DNA from: Cunninghamella blakesleeana
Lineage: Eukaryota > Mucoromycota > Mucoromycetes > Mucorales > Cunninghamellaceae
DNA: 64,000 nt
Direction of reading: 5' to 3'
NCBI GenBank assembly: GCA_017871115.1
Contig: JAFCIZ010000006.1
Coordinates: forward strand, 2,728,001 to 2,792,000
Part shown: piece by piece, positions 52,145 to 62,680 of the stretch
How the letters are laid out: every line of letters begins with the position of its first letter
Position numbering within the stretch: position 1 is the first letter of the stretch
Made by a program: the position numbers and the translations under genes
Notes under the pieces: model-generated
The model's input: the letters and a program-made list of their open reading frames with translations, nothing else
Told to the model about the DNA's origin: nothing
Database searches by the model: none

Positions 52145-54736
52145 TTAATCGTCCTAAATAAATAAAAATAAAAATAAAAATAAATCAAATATAAATATAA
52201 CACGCTAAAATATCATTTATATATGATTTCGTTATATATTTAGAAAATATCTTACCCATTCATCCTCATCCACGTCATGATCTTCATTTTTAACTTCTTC
52301 ACGTTTTTTTCTATCTTCTTCTTCTTTATCTACGTCCTTAGCATTAGCAAACATTCTATTCATTGTTTCTTGTCGCTGTTGATCTTCACTCACTTGACGC
52401 TTTCCTGATTCAAACTTAGCTTTTGATGCAGCAGCTTGAGGGGGTGGAGGTGCTTGCGATACTATTATTATTATTAAAGAAAAAGATATGTATATATATA
52501 TATATATATAATTAAATTACGATACCATTCTTATTTGTATATATATATTCATTCATTATTATATAAATATATAATGGGCTTACATGGCTTGACTCCATCA
52601 GGTTGTAATGATATATATTCCAAGCTTTTATCATTTCCATTTAACCAACTGGATTCATCTTGAGCTTCATGCTCTATATCTAATGTTGGTACAAAGATAT
52701 CATCTTGAAAATATTCAGGCTAACATATTAAAAAAAAATAATCAAATAACAGTAATAATAATAAATAATCACATTAAAAAAAAAAAAAAAAGATTTATAT
52801 ATATGTGTATGAAATTACCCTTGCTCTTGGTATACGAATACCGACTGGTTCAATAGATGTTGATGATAATCGATAAAATTTATCGATTTCGAGAGCCATT
52901 ACATCACAATATCTTTTTGGTAAAAATGAAATCCCCTGCTGTAAACTTCCAAATTCCAATTTAACTAATGGGGTTAAGTTTACTGTTTTCTCATTTGTTT
53001 CAAGTTCAAAAGTATGAATGGTTCGATCACCCTATGAGAAGAAAAATGCAATATATATATAAAAGAGAAAAGATATGAATAATTGTCCTTTTATATATAA
53101 AGCCTCTCCTTTACCTCCCCCTTTTATTATTATATATATTTATATTACCTTTCCGGCAACAAATAATACTTGACAATCACGATCAAAATAAATATTCATG
53201 ATACTTGGTGAGATATCAATGGATTTTTTAGCAAGAGATTGCTGAATAGATGGATCCGATGTATTAAACACTAATACTTCACGCATAGATCCTAATCCAA
53301 AACCAACGCTGATAAGTATATTATCATCCGCCCACACCAATCGACTTGGACGAATTCCATCGTGTGATTTGACTTTATAAAGTACTTCACCCGTTCTAGC
53401 ATGAATTACACGTAACATTTTATCTTTACTAAACGTAGCTATTGCTTTCCCATCAGGACGCCAAATCATTGCTAAAATGGTTCCATCCCGTTTTTCAGAA
53501 TCTATTTTAAAAGTAGAAACAACGCATTGTTCTTTAACATTCCAAATACGTATAGCTGGTTTGCCAATATCATATGAGGCAGTGGCTAAAATATTTTTGG
53601 TGGTTGGATGGTATGATAAAATATTAACTTTATCCATATGTGGATCTATGATAAATAAAATATACAATAATTATAAAAAAAAATAGATCAGTCAACATTA
53701 ATATATAAACGTAGATTAGGCTTTGTTTTTACCGTGTAACGTAAGATTTGCTTCTAATAAATCCTCTTCTAAACCATTTTCAGGAATATTAAATAATTTA
53801 ATCTTGTTATCATCTGAAGCCACAGCGATTGTATAAGGATCAAAAGGGTCAAATTGGTAATAAGTAATATCTGAACCTGTAATCAAGCTTGGTAAACGAG
53901 TAGGTAATCTTCCAGGTTTTGAAGCAAGTATAATACCAAGTCTACCACCACTACCAGAGAGAGCTACAGCTATAAACTGATGATTGGCTTGAAGCAATTC
54001 AGTAGTGCCGCTTTTATTAATATTCAATCCTTCTAAACTATCATAATGCGTACTTGGATGATAAACTTTATTATCGATATACTTATAAGGTGATAGGTGA
54101 GTGCTACCATATTTAGGCTGTTTTGCTATTATTGGTTTGGATGTTGTGGTTATTGTTGCTGTCGTAGACGATGGAGATAATGTTTTTATTTCTTCTTTAG
54201 GTATTTGAGAAGAATTGTCTGATGCAGCTGTAGTATTTTTATTAGTCGAGCCATTTGCGATTTCTTTTGCATTATTATTTGTATTCATGGCTGCATTATT
54301 ATTATCATGCGATTTGGGTTCTGTAACAGGTGATTTATTATTATTTTCATTACTAACTTGGGTTAAATCACTATTATTATTTCCACTTATTGTAATATTA
54401 TCTGCTTTTTTAATATTATCTTTATCGGTTTGATTGCTGTCGTTGGTGGTAATACTCGTAGAATTTTCAATAGTTGTATTGGTTATTTTTTGTTCTTGAG
54501 GTGCAGTATTATTATTATTTGTCTGCTTAATAAGATTATTACTTTTTGTTGTGGATGTTGGAGAAGAAATATTTTTTTTTGCTGGGTCTAATGATATTAA
54601 TTTCACTTGATTTGTTTTACCACTGAACCAATCCGTACTACTTAATGCAGATTCTATGTAAACAAATAGATAAAAAAGGATATATATAAGATTTTGATCA
54701 CTTACCATTTAACTCTTAAAATAAAAACTAAAAAAT

Positions 54737-54773
<37 letters not shown>

Positions 54774-56820
54774 TATATTACCGTGCCCTTTTGTATCTGG
54801 GAATAAATCGGCATGAAAATCAATATATTGCTATTATAAAAATAAATAAAATAAAGTAAATAAAGTTTATATATATATATCAATCTTGTTACTAATATCA
54901 TCTTTTAAGAAGTACTATATTACCTTTCGTGGAACTTCAAATGACACTGGGATAACAGCATTTTCAGTAACTGTCATCAAACGAGCAATTTCAGCATGCA
55001 TGACATTAAGAGAAGATTTTGGTAATAATGCAGCACCTTGTAAAGAAACATTAGTTCCAAAAGCTAGATTTTCAGACACTGTTGGAGATGTGAAAGTATT
55101 ACTAAATTGCAATGAGCGAATAGTAGAATCACCTTTACTAACTAAATACATCGTTTCTGTATCTTCATCATAAAGTGGCAATAAAGTTCCAGTAGACGAA
55201 TCCAACGAATTTAATAAAATAGGTTTTGACAAGTTACGAGAATCCCATACTCCATATTGACGACTACGCATCTAAAAAAAAATATAACAAGGTAAAATAA
55301 TTCACGTCACCATTACAATTACTAAATTATTGTTATTATTCCTTTATTATATTATACATTTCGGTATCATCATTGTTTATTTATTTATTATTATTTTACC
55401 ATATCTGTACCAACAGTAAATATATGATTAGAATCACCAAGCCAGACAATACGTGAACCTTTTATACCATGATGTCCATTGCCGGTCTAATTATATATAT
55501 ATATATATATATGAATGATAAATATCAAAATAAATAATAAAATAAATAAATTATAATATTTTTATTCTTGTTATTTTTCTCATTATTTATTTTATTCTTA
55601 TTTTGAATTCAGATTATTTATTTATATATTTTTACCTGTAAAACTTTATCTTGATCTGCGCGAGGATCCCAAATTTGCAAAACCCCTTTTCCGCAAGTTG
55701 CCAAGAGAGAACCATCAGATTTCCAAGAAAAATGTTGAAAAGGAGACTTTGTTGATAATAAATCATATACTGAAGTAGATTTTTCAATATCCCAAATACA
55801 TACTTTTTTACCATCATTTCCTAAAGTTGTAACAATCTATAATATCATATATATGCACTTATTGTTGAATAACCTTTTTTTTTTCCTTCACATATAATTT
55901 TACTATTATTAAAATAAAACCTTACTTGATCAGTAGATGGATGAAAACGAACCATATCAACTCGTCTAGAGGAAATTGTTAAAGTTGATAAACAAGTTGC
56001 TTCTATATCATCAGGATCTTCTTTACCAGGTATTTTCCATAATTTAACCTATATAAATAAATGAATAAATATATAAGTAGAAGAAACTGATAATTACTAT
56101 TATGGTGATATTTATTTATTTATTTAATAAATATAAGAATTAGTTAGTTTAAAAAAAAAATTACCATCGAATCTTCCGCGCCAGTTGCCAATAAATGATC
56201 GTCAAAAGGAGAAAGATGCCAATCAGATATACTGCATCCATGAGCATGAATTACCCTCGCTTGCTTTCCACAGGTTTTTCCCGGATTATCCAAAGCAAGT
56301 AAACCTATTGAACCAGGGCCTATTTTATTTATTTATTTTTAAAAAGGAAGAATATAGAATAAAAAAATAAAGCGTAATTTTCCTTTAATGGTTGGTTGCT
56401 ATTATTTTTATTCTTCATCTTATATGTATATATATGTATACATAGATAACTTTCCTATTTTTTGGTTTTTTTTTTTTATCCTATATCCATGTATTTTTTT
56501 AAATTGTATTTCCTTTATATTATATATTACCAGACCACTTCGTTGCGATCCATGTACGATTCACTTGTATTAAAGTCGAACAATCAGATGATGAAGTACT
56601 AATGGGGATATCGCTATACCATAGCTTTATATAAAAAAAATAAAATAAAACATGTACAAAAAGTATTTATTGATATGAAAATAAGTATTGTTTTTTATTT
56701 ATCACGTATATTATGTATAAATATAAATATATATATAGTTTATAGTAATATTACTTCTTTTTTAGAGGCACTACCAACTGAATTTCTATATTTATTAAGG
56801 TTTTGGAAACGATTACTCAT
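52145..56820 (-). CDS. CORO7: Tandem-propeller coronin (Coro7/POD-1 type)
   Basis: Actin- and trafficking-related coronin with two beta-propellers. Fourteen exons: 56820-56755, 56624-56531, 56319-56165, 56048-55926, 55836-55636, 55486-55400, 55271-54924, 54830-54782, 54653-53733, 53645-53149, 53031-52819, 52719-52584, 52461-52256 and 52153-52145, giving 1034 residues (human CORO7 925). Propeller 1 (about 25-370) has WD signatures such as GAEDSMVKLWKIPG and VCIWDIEKS. An Asn/Thr/Ser linker spans about 395-550. Propeller 2 (about 555-870) contains VASDDNKIKLFNIP and AIRIWNVKEQCV. The C-terminus is basic then acidic and ends in DEDEWDD, matching the Arp2/3-type acidic tail of POD-1/Coro7. The final exon is only 9 nt. 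A LINE lies 52 bases upstream of the ATG plus a 16-bp duplication. Confidence 0.94.
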
Positions 56821-56872
56821 GAATAAAATACGTGTATAATAAAAATAAAAGTGAAAGTGAAAAAAAAGAATT

Positions 56873-56888
56873 ATGAATAAATTTGGAA
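56873..56888. repeat. Target-site duplication, copy at the 3' end of the LINE
   Basis: ATGAATAAATTTGGAA, identical to 62451-62466. It abuts the LINE poly(A) (read as T on the plus strand, 56889-56908). Confidence 0.95.
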
Positions 56889-57109
56889 TTTTTTTTTTTT
56901 TTTTTTTTGTATGGTATTTAAATTTATTAAATTAAAATTCAGACGAAAGTTAATTGAAAAGTTAAATAAAATAAAGAAAAATTAAAAGAAAAATTTAAAG
57001 GTAAACACGTCATATTGAGAGGTGAAACACCGTTCTAAAATAGGATATACGATTACTATAAATCTAATCACTATAATATATTCTATAGACTATTCTACAA
57101 TTATATAAT

Positions 57110-60100
57110 CTAAAAATTATTATTACTATTCTTGAGAATACAATAATATTCAAGAATACTTTTGTATATATTGTTAGTAATAAATGGACGTTGATATATA
57201 ATGACCTGCCATATAATTTTCCATATTTGCATGATTATACAGCTAACAACGACCATAGTTTCTTGATTTATCCTTGAGGAATTTGCACCTAGGTTAAATA
57301 TAAGCTCATACAGATCATGTTCATCGATAGAAATGTTAATTTCATTGGAAGTTAATACTGAAGTCCATAATCTTTTAATTCTTTGACATTGGAAAAACAA
57401 ATGTGAAAGATTACCTTTATCTATATTACAGAAAGGACATTGTTCAGTGCGATCTTTATTATATCTAGCAATTGATGATGGTGAGTTAAGTTTTTTGTTG
57501 ATTAACCTGTACCAAATTGTTCTTGCTTCAGGATATGTTTTGATGCTCCAAAATTTTTTCCAAGATGATGATGATATATATTCAATAGGTGAAGGATGTA
57601 GAGTCGTGTAGATTATATTATACCTTAATGTCTTAGATGAATATTTTTTCCATGAATCCATCAACTGAAATTTGTGTAAAAAGTTGGTATCATTAATAAT
57701 ATTAACATCTTCATTATTTATCTTGATCATTGATGAAAAGGATGATGTTAGTATTATTGTCCTTTTTTCAATGTCTTTATGTAATCTTTTATTAAGACCA
57801 GGAAATGTTAGATTATCTGTTGTTTGTTTCTTCCTTATATTACCTATATCCTTATCAAACACGAAGAAGTCTGAGACAGTTTTCCTATAGTGTTGTTTAG
57901 AATATAACCAATGGTTAGGAGGTATGAATGCCATAATTTTGACAATTGGTAAATATAATGCAGTAGATGCTGAGCATTTTATATTTTTTCCAATGAAGCC
58001 AAAGTGATCGATAGTATCGCATATACCTGACAACATGTAGGGGAACTTATATAAATGATTTAAACGTAAACTTGGGAATAGTAAAGGTAACCAAATAGAG
58101 TCCGATCTAGCAGCCATTTTTAAGTGATGAAGTAAGATAGCCGAACACATAGAATGGTTGTTTACAGATTCTATTATTGATTTAATCCATCTTTGTTTCA
58201 GTACCATAGATTGAGCCAAAGGGTCTAGTACACCAAGGCCACCTTTATTAATAGGGAGGCAGAGGGAAGAGTAAGAAGCTTTAGGAGAAAACCGGTGCCA
58301 TATAAAATTGTATATTATCGATCTTAACTTGTAAAAGAAAGATTTGTTTGGATTAAATAGACGAAGGTGATACCAAATCATAGATAATATTAACGTATTT
58401 AAAATAGTAACCCGGCCACGTAGTGATAGGTTTCTTTGTTTATATATGTTACATTTAATTTCAATATTATATAGCAACTTCTTTTGATAATACTTCCGTT
58501 GTGCATTTGTCATAATCATAGGAAAGCCCAGGTATGATAAAGGGATATCAAACTGTTGATCACACCATTGAGATATATTATAATCATTAAGAGCATTCAC
58601 CCATACTAAATCCTTTTTACCAGAAAGAGGAAAAGCAATTGTTTTATCCACATTAACCTTTGCGTTTGATACTTTCATATAAGATGTTAGATGTGATTGT
58701 AGTGAGTTAAGATCATTTTGATTATCTATGAGAACACATATATCATCTGCGTAAGCTAAAAGTTTAATTTGTTGTACTGTATCATTATTATGTATTTTGT
58801 ACCCACTAAAAGTTGAGTCCTGTAAAATGTGACATAATAGAGGTTCCAATACAAAATTAAATAATATAGGTGATAGAGGATCTCCCTGACGTAATCCACG
58901 TTGTTGAATGACTGATGATGTAAAATATCCATTGACATTTATTTTGACTTGATTACCAAAAAATAACCCATGTATACATTCTACAACTAAAGGAGGAAAG
59001 CCAAATTTCAAGAGTGTTTTTTTAAGATAAACATCATAAACCCTATCATAAGCCTTTTGCTGATCCAGAAGAAGACCAATACCATTGTATTTAGATTGTT
59101 GAGCTTGTTCCATAATTAATTTTAGTGTTAAACCATTTTCAGCAATAAAGCGTTTAGGGAGAAATCCCGATTGAAAAGGATTAATGAGTTTATTAGCAAT
59201 AATCTTTATCCTATCGTTCAGTATTCTTGTAAATATTTTAGCATCGCAATTAATAAGAGAGATTGGACGCCAATTAGATAGTGAGGTAAGATCACCTTTC
59301 TTTGGTAGTAAACGTACCCGAATGTCTTGCCATGATTTAGGAAAATTCTGATGAGATAATGCTTCATTAAAGATTGACACCATCAAAGTTTTGATTTTAT
59401 CATATTGAAATATGAACGATAGCATAGGGTAACCAAGTCCATCAGATCCCGGACTACTATTAGCAGGTAGTCTAGACGCATGGTATGTAATATCTTCAAA
59501 GGTTATTGCAGTAGTTAATGATTCTTGTTGAAATGAATTAAGAGTGGGAAGATCAACCGAGTTTAAATATGTATCAATATCAAGTTCATCCACCATGTCA
59601 CTATCATAAAGTTGTTGGTAATATTGATGAGTTATATTTAACATCTGATCATGATTGTTTCCTTTTATATTATCACTATCTATATCAGGAGTATTATTCA
59701 AATTTTCAATGTGTTGTTGAATAGAACGTCGTTGGTGAATTTTTTTAAGATATTTTGGTGATTTTTCCCCCTTTTCACGCCAATTAGCACCCGATCTTAG
59801 AAAAGCGATCTCAGCCATTTCTGCTTGTAAGTGACCAATTTGTTCATGATAAAAAGGTAAACGTTGAAGTCTGATAGCCAAAGGAGGTTTACTGCGTAGG
59901 AAAGCATTTCGTTTCTTCTGTAGAAATTTTAAAAGCTTGGTTCTCCAGTTAATGTATTGTCGGCCAAACTTTTGAGAAAATTTCTTAATGTTAATCTTGA
60001 TCAAATCCCATATTTCCTGAGGTGATTTTTTTTCATATTCAGTAGATGTTAAGTATTTGTCGATTATTTGGTGTAATTTATTTTGATAATCTTTATCCTT

Positions 60101-60877
60101 TAAGAAGAGAGGATTTGCTTTCCATAAACCAGGTCCACTTGGTGTAGATACATGTTCCATTTGGATTTTTACATTTAGAGAGTCATGATCCGTCCAATCA
60201 TTGTTAATTTCATCAATAGCAAATGAAGTTATGTTATTTGCATAAGAGTGTTTACTGACAAAAATATAATCGATGGTAGAGTATGATGTATCAGATCTTC
60301 TAAAGGTAGGAATGTTTTGGTGACCATTTGAAGAAAAACAGTTGTAGAAGTGTTCCTCTAAAAAAGATAACCAGTCGCCGTCAGAATTGTTTAATATATA
60401 AGATCGATTATAGGAGTAGTTAAAGTCGCCCATAATGATCATATGATTAAAGTCAATACTTAGGTCTTGTTGATGTAGTAAAGAATATAGCTTCTTGAAG
60501 AAAGTCTTACGCAGAGCTATCTTCGCTGGAGCATAAATTACTAGTATATAGAAAGGAGTGTATATTTGTTGAGGGTGTGTTACTTGGCATAATATGGCCC
60601 GTTCTTCTTGAGGAAAAAGATTGGGAGATAATTGGTAATGATTGGAGAAGGATATAAGTCCACAATATTGTGTCCATAAACATTGCTGGGCTTGAAATTG
60701 ATTAGTTATTCTATTAATGTTGGAATCGTTAATGTGAGTTTCTTGTAAGGCGAGGATAGATGAGTTTAAAAGACGAAGGTATCTGATGAAGCTTTTTTGA
60801 GTTTTTGATTTACCCGTTTTAATTAAACTATTACAGTTTAAAGAAAATAGGTTTAAACTATTATGTTGTTTAATCAT
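57110..60877 (-). CDS. LINE ORF2: APE-type endonuclease and reverse transcriptase
   Basis: 1255-residue polyprotein. Residues 1-235 are an apurinic/apyrimidinic-like endonuclease: FSLNCNSL, ALQETHI (catalytic Glu), IMGDFNYS, STIDYIFVS and WTDHDSLNV (catalytic Asp-His pair). The reverse transcriptase lies at about 470-750: NWRPISLINCDAKIFTRIL, then PFQSGFLPKRF, GLLLDQQKAYDRVY (motif A), QRGLRQGDPLSPILFN, and AYADDICVLID (motif C, about 707-711). A C-terminal CCHC motif CPFCNIDKGNLSHLFFQC sits at about 1145-1162, followed by about 90 residues. No RNase H domain is obvious. The start ATG overlaps the ORF1 stop by one base (TAATG), which suggests coupled reinitiation. All catalytic residues I can check are present. 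Confidence 0.96.
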   Translation of the reverse strand: MIKQHNSLNLFSLNCNSLIKTGKSKTQKSFIRYLRLLNSSILALQETHINDSNINRITNQFQAQQCLWTQYCGLISFSNHYQLSPNLFPQEERAILCQVTHPQQIYTPFYILVIYAPAKIALRKTFFKKLYSLLHQQDLSIDFNHMIIMGDFNYSYNRSYILNNSDGDWLSFLEEHFYNCFSSNGHQNIPTFRRSDTSYSTIDYIFVSKHSYANNITSFAIDEINNDWTDHDSLNVKIQMEHVSTPSGPGLWKANPLFLKDKDYQNKLHQIIDKYLTSTEYEKKSPQEIWDLIKINIKKFSQKFGRQYINWRTKLLKFLQKKRNAFLRSKPPLAIRLQRLPFYHEQIGHLQAEMAEIAFLRSGANWREKGEKSPKYLKKIHQRRSIQQHIENLNNTPDIDSDNIKGNNHDQMLNITHQYYQQLYDSDMVDELDIDTYLNSVDLPTLNSFQQESLTTAITFEDITYHASRLPANSSPGSDGLGYPMLSFIFQYDKIKTLMVSIFNEALSHQNFPKSWQDIRVRLLPKKGDLTSLSNWRPISLINCDAKIFTRILNDRIKIIANKLINPFQSGFLPKRFIAENGLTLKLIMEQAQQSKYNGIGLLLDQQKAYDRVYDVYLKKTLLKFGFPPLVVECIHGLFFGNQVKINVNGYFTSSVIQQRGLRQGDPLSPILFNFVLEPLLCHILQDSTFSGYKIHNNDTVQQIKLLAYADDICVLIDNQNDLNSLQSHLTSYMKVSNAKVNVDKTIAFPLSGKKDLVWVNALNDYNISQWCDQQFDIPLSYLGFPMIMTNAQRKYYQKKLLYNIEIKCNIYKQRNLSLRGRVTILNTLILSMIWYHLRLFNPNKSFFYKLRSIIYNFIWHRFSPKASYSSLCLPINKGGLGVLDPLAQSMVLKQRWIKSIIESVNNHSMCSAILLHHLKMAARSDSIWLPLLFPSLRLNHLYKFPYMLSGICDTIDHFGFIGKNIKCSASTALYLPIVKIMAFIPPNHWLYSKQHYRKTVSDFFVFDKDIGNIRKKQTTDNLTFPGLNKRLHKDIEKRTIILTSSFSSMIKINNEDVNIINDTNFLHKFQLMDSWKKYSSKTLRYNIIYTTLHPSPIEYISSSSWKKFWSIKTYPEARTIWYRLINKKLNSPSSIARYNKDRTEQCPFCNIDKGNLSHLFFQCQRIKRLWTSVLTSNEINISIDEHDLYELIFNLGANSSRINQETMVVVSCIIMQIWKIIWQVIIYQRPFITNNIYKSILEYYCILKNSNNNF

Positions 60878-62448
60878 TACGCAGAGTAACGGGCAGGTGT
60901 CCCAGCTTTACGTTTAAGGTGTTCCCTTGAAATACCAATATTTGCATGTTTCGACATTCTGGTTGATCTGTTGTCATTAGATTCAACCGTTGTATCATCA
61001 ATGACATGTGTAGAGCTGATAGATGTAGTAATAACTCCGTCCATATTATTATCCTTTTCCAAGTTATCCAAGATGTCGGTGGTTTCTTTGTTAATGAATT
61101 CTTCAATATCATTGAATGCTGAATCATATTCATCATCTATATAATCCATATCATTAACGTATCGAACACTATCATCATCATTACCATTGTTGTTATCCAG
61201 AATATTATCCCTTGTATTTTTATCATCATTTGTTGAGGATGCTGAATTATAATCAGGGCGAGGTGAATTGCCTTCAGAATGATCTCCATTGCACTTTTGT
61301 ATTTCCTTATCTGAGATATTATTATCTGTTCCATGCGTTTGATGTGTGCCATCCAAATCATTAACTATACTATGCCCTTCTCCTTCATGTGTACCAACAC
61401 TTCCTATTTCTTTACAGTTTTCAGTATTGTTGTCATATTGTATTTCTTGATCCTTTTCATTGTCTTTATATTGTTTGTCTGTATCATCTATTTTGTTAGA
61501 AATGTTATTAACTTCTGGGTGAGAATCATCTTTGTTATTGGAAGGTGATTTCCTAACTTTTTTTGCAGGAGCTCCACGAGGACAAGTGGCTGCAACATGA
61601 CCCGTTTGGTTACAGTTCCAACATAGTTTGGATCGACGACTAGCCGGGCAGTCTTTTATGATATGACCAATTTCATGACAGTATTTGCAGTAGGTTGGCA
61701 TATTAGCCCAAGTGGCTTGAATAGTGAGTTTTCCTCCAAACCATTCTAATTTGTGTTGAAGTGGAGCATAATTATTTTCATTACCAATGTCAATAACTGC
61801 ATATCCTGTACCCATAAATGTATCAGTGGTAGGTTCTTTGTTTACACCAAAATCAATAACTTCACCATACATGCTAAGAGTATATTTAAGACCTCTCATA
61901 ATATCTTCTTCATCCATAAAAGGGATACCGGTTAAACTCAAGCGAACTAGGTTGGTAGCTTGATTAAGAGCAATAGTAGGGTATACAATAGTGTTTGCAT
62001 TCTTGAAATAAAGACCTTTATTTCTAGCCCTGTCATAATTGTCGTCTTCAGGTTTAAAGTTTACTTCCGCAAAGTTTCTAGATCCTTGTTTTCCGGGTTT
62101 AAGACCTCTACGATTCGGATATTGTTCCAGGACTAATTCCATAAATTCTAGATGAGTTATCTTAATGTTAGTAACATCAAATATTAAGCTACCAACTGAA
62201 GGACTAGTAGCCCATATTTTTGTATAGATATGTTTTACTTTGTTTGTTTGTGTATCTGATTGTGAACTAAGCAATTGATGTTTTTTTAAATCTTCAGAGT
62301 GATTATAAGAATAAAGTAAAGAATGACGTTCAGTATTACGACTAGCAACCTGAGCCCAGGATTGCTTGTTAGAATTATTTTTATTAAATAGAGTGGAAGG
62401 AGTACCAACTCCATCCTTAGGTATGGATTTTGAAATAGAAAAAGCCAT
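60877..62448 (-). CDS. LINE ORF1: RNA-binding Gag-like protein with two CCHC knuckles
   Basis: 523-residue nucleic-acid-binding protein that should package the LINE RNA. The N-terminal third is Ser/Asn-rich (KNNSNKQSWAQVASR). The middle resembles an RRM/DUF4283-like fold (LVRLSLTGIPFMDEEDIMRG, YGEVIDFGVNKE, GTGYAVIDIG). Two zinc knuckles follow at about residues 254-290: CKYCHEIGHIIKDC and CWNCNQTGHVAATC, both CX2CX4HX4C. The C-terminal 200 residues are acidic, Asn/Asp-rich and probably disordered, ending RKAGTPARYSA. The ATG lies 2 nt from the target-site duplication, so the native N-terminus may or may not be complete. The stop codon overlaps the ORF2 start. Confidence 0.94.
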   Translation of the reverse strand: MAFSISKSIPKDGVGTPSTLFNKNNSNKQSWAQVASRNTERHSLLYSYNHSEDLKKHQLLSSQSDTQTNKVKHIYTKIWATSPSVGSLIFDVTNIKITHLEFMELVLEQYPNRRGLKPGKQGSRNFAEVNFKPEDDNYDRARNKGLYFKNANTIVYPTIALNQATNLVRLSLTGIPFMDEEDIMRGLKYTLSMYGEVIDFGVNKEPTTDTFMGTGYAVIDIGNENNYAPLQHKLEWFGGKLTIQATWANMPTYCKYCHEIGHIIKDCPASRRSKLCWNCNQTGHVAATCPRGAPAKKVRKSPSNNKDDSHPEVNNISNKIDDTDKQYKDNEKDQEIQYDNNTENCKEIGSVGTHEGEGHSIVNDLDGTHQTHGTDNNISDKEIQKCNGDHSEGNSPRPDYNSASSTNDDKNTRDNILDNNNGNDDDSVRYVNDMDYIDDEYDSAFNDIEEFINKETTDILDNLEKDNNMDGVITTSISSTHVIDDTTVESNDNRSTRMSKHANIGISREHLKRKAGTPARYSA

Positions 62449-62450
62449 GA

Positions 62451-62466
62451 ATGAATAAATTTGGAA
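62451..62466. repeat. Target-site duplication, copy at the 5' end of the LINE
   Basis: Perfect copy of 56873-56888. Beyond it the sequence continues GAAAAACTTTAAAG, the presumed original neighbour of the coronin leader. Confidence 0.95.
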
Positions 62467-62595
62467 GAAAAACTTTAAAGTGAAAATTTAGGGCGGAATT
62501 TGAAGATGTATTTAAATAATTTTTTTTAAAAAAAAATTCCTTTATCTCTTTTCTCTTTTTTATTTATTTTTTCTTCTTCATCTTTATTCTCATAG

Positions 62596-62634
<39 letters not shown>

Positions 62635-62680
62635 ACTAAAAAGTAGCCCATTTCGATTTCACATCCCACTTTTTTTTTTC
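62467..62680. promoter_or_regulatory. Former shared promoter of coronin and the small gene at 62681
   Basis: 214 bp between the LINE 5' duplication and the plus-strand ATG at 62681. Removing the LINE and one duplication puts the two start codons about 282 bp apart, so this interval probably held the core promoters of both genes. It contains a T8A9 palindrome (62520-62536), a C/T-rich stretch, and a (CA)n(TA)n tract at about 62596-62632. Confidence 0.55.

Larger units (their letters stand above)
56889..62450 (-). mobile_element. Intact two-ORF LINE (non-LTR retrotransposon), 5562 bp
   Basis: The element is bounded by perfect 16-bp target-site duplications (56873-56888 and 62451-62466), as expected for target-primed reverse transcription. 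On the minus strand the order is ORF1 (62448-60877), ORF2 (60877-57110), a 3' UTR of about 200 nt and a 20-nt poly(A) at 56908-56889. Both ORFs are open from end to end, and catalytic motifs are visible. Base composition is clearly less AT-extreme and less homopolymer-rich than the flanks. Long ORFs, an identical TSD pair and an intact poly(A) point to a recent insertion. An APE-type endonuclease and C-terminal CCHC motif place it in the L1/Tad-like LINEs. Only 2 nt precede the ORF1 ATG, so the element is either 5'-truncated in its UTR or practically leaderless. Confidence 0.97.

Noticed and set aside
56889..62450. LTR retrotransposon or integrated virus
   Set aside because: No terminal repeats, integrase or protease; APE endonuclease, poly(A) and TSD define a non-LTR element.
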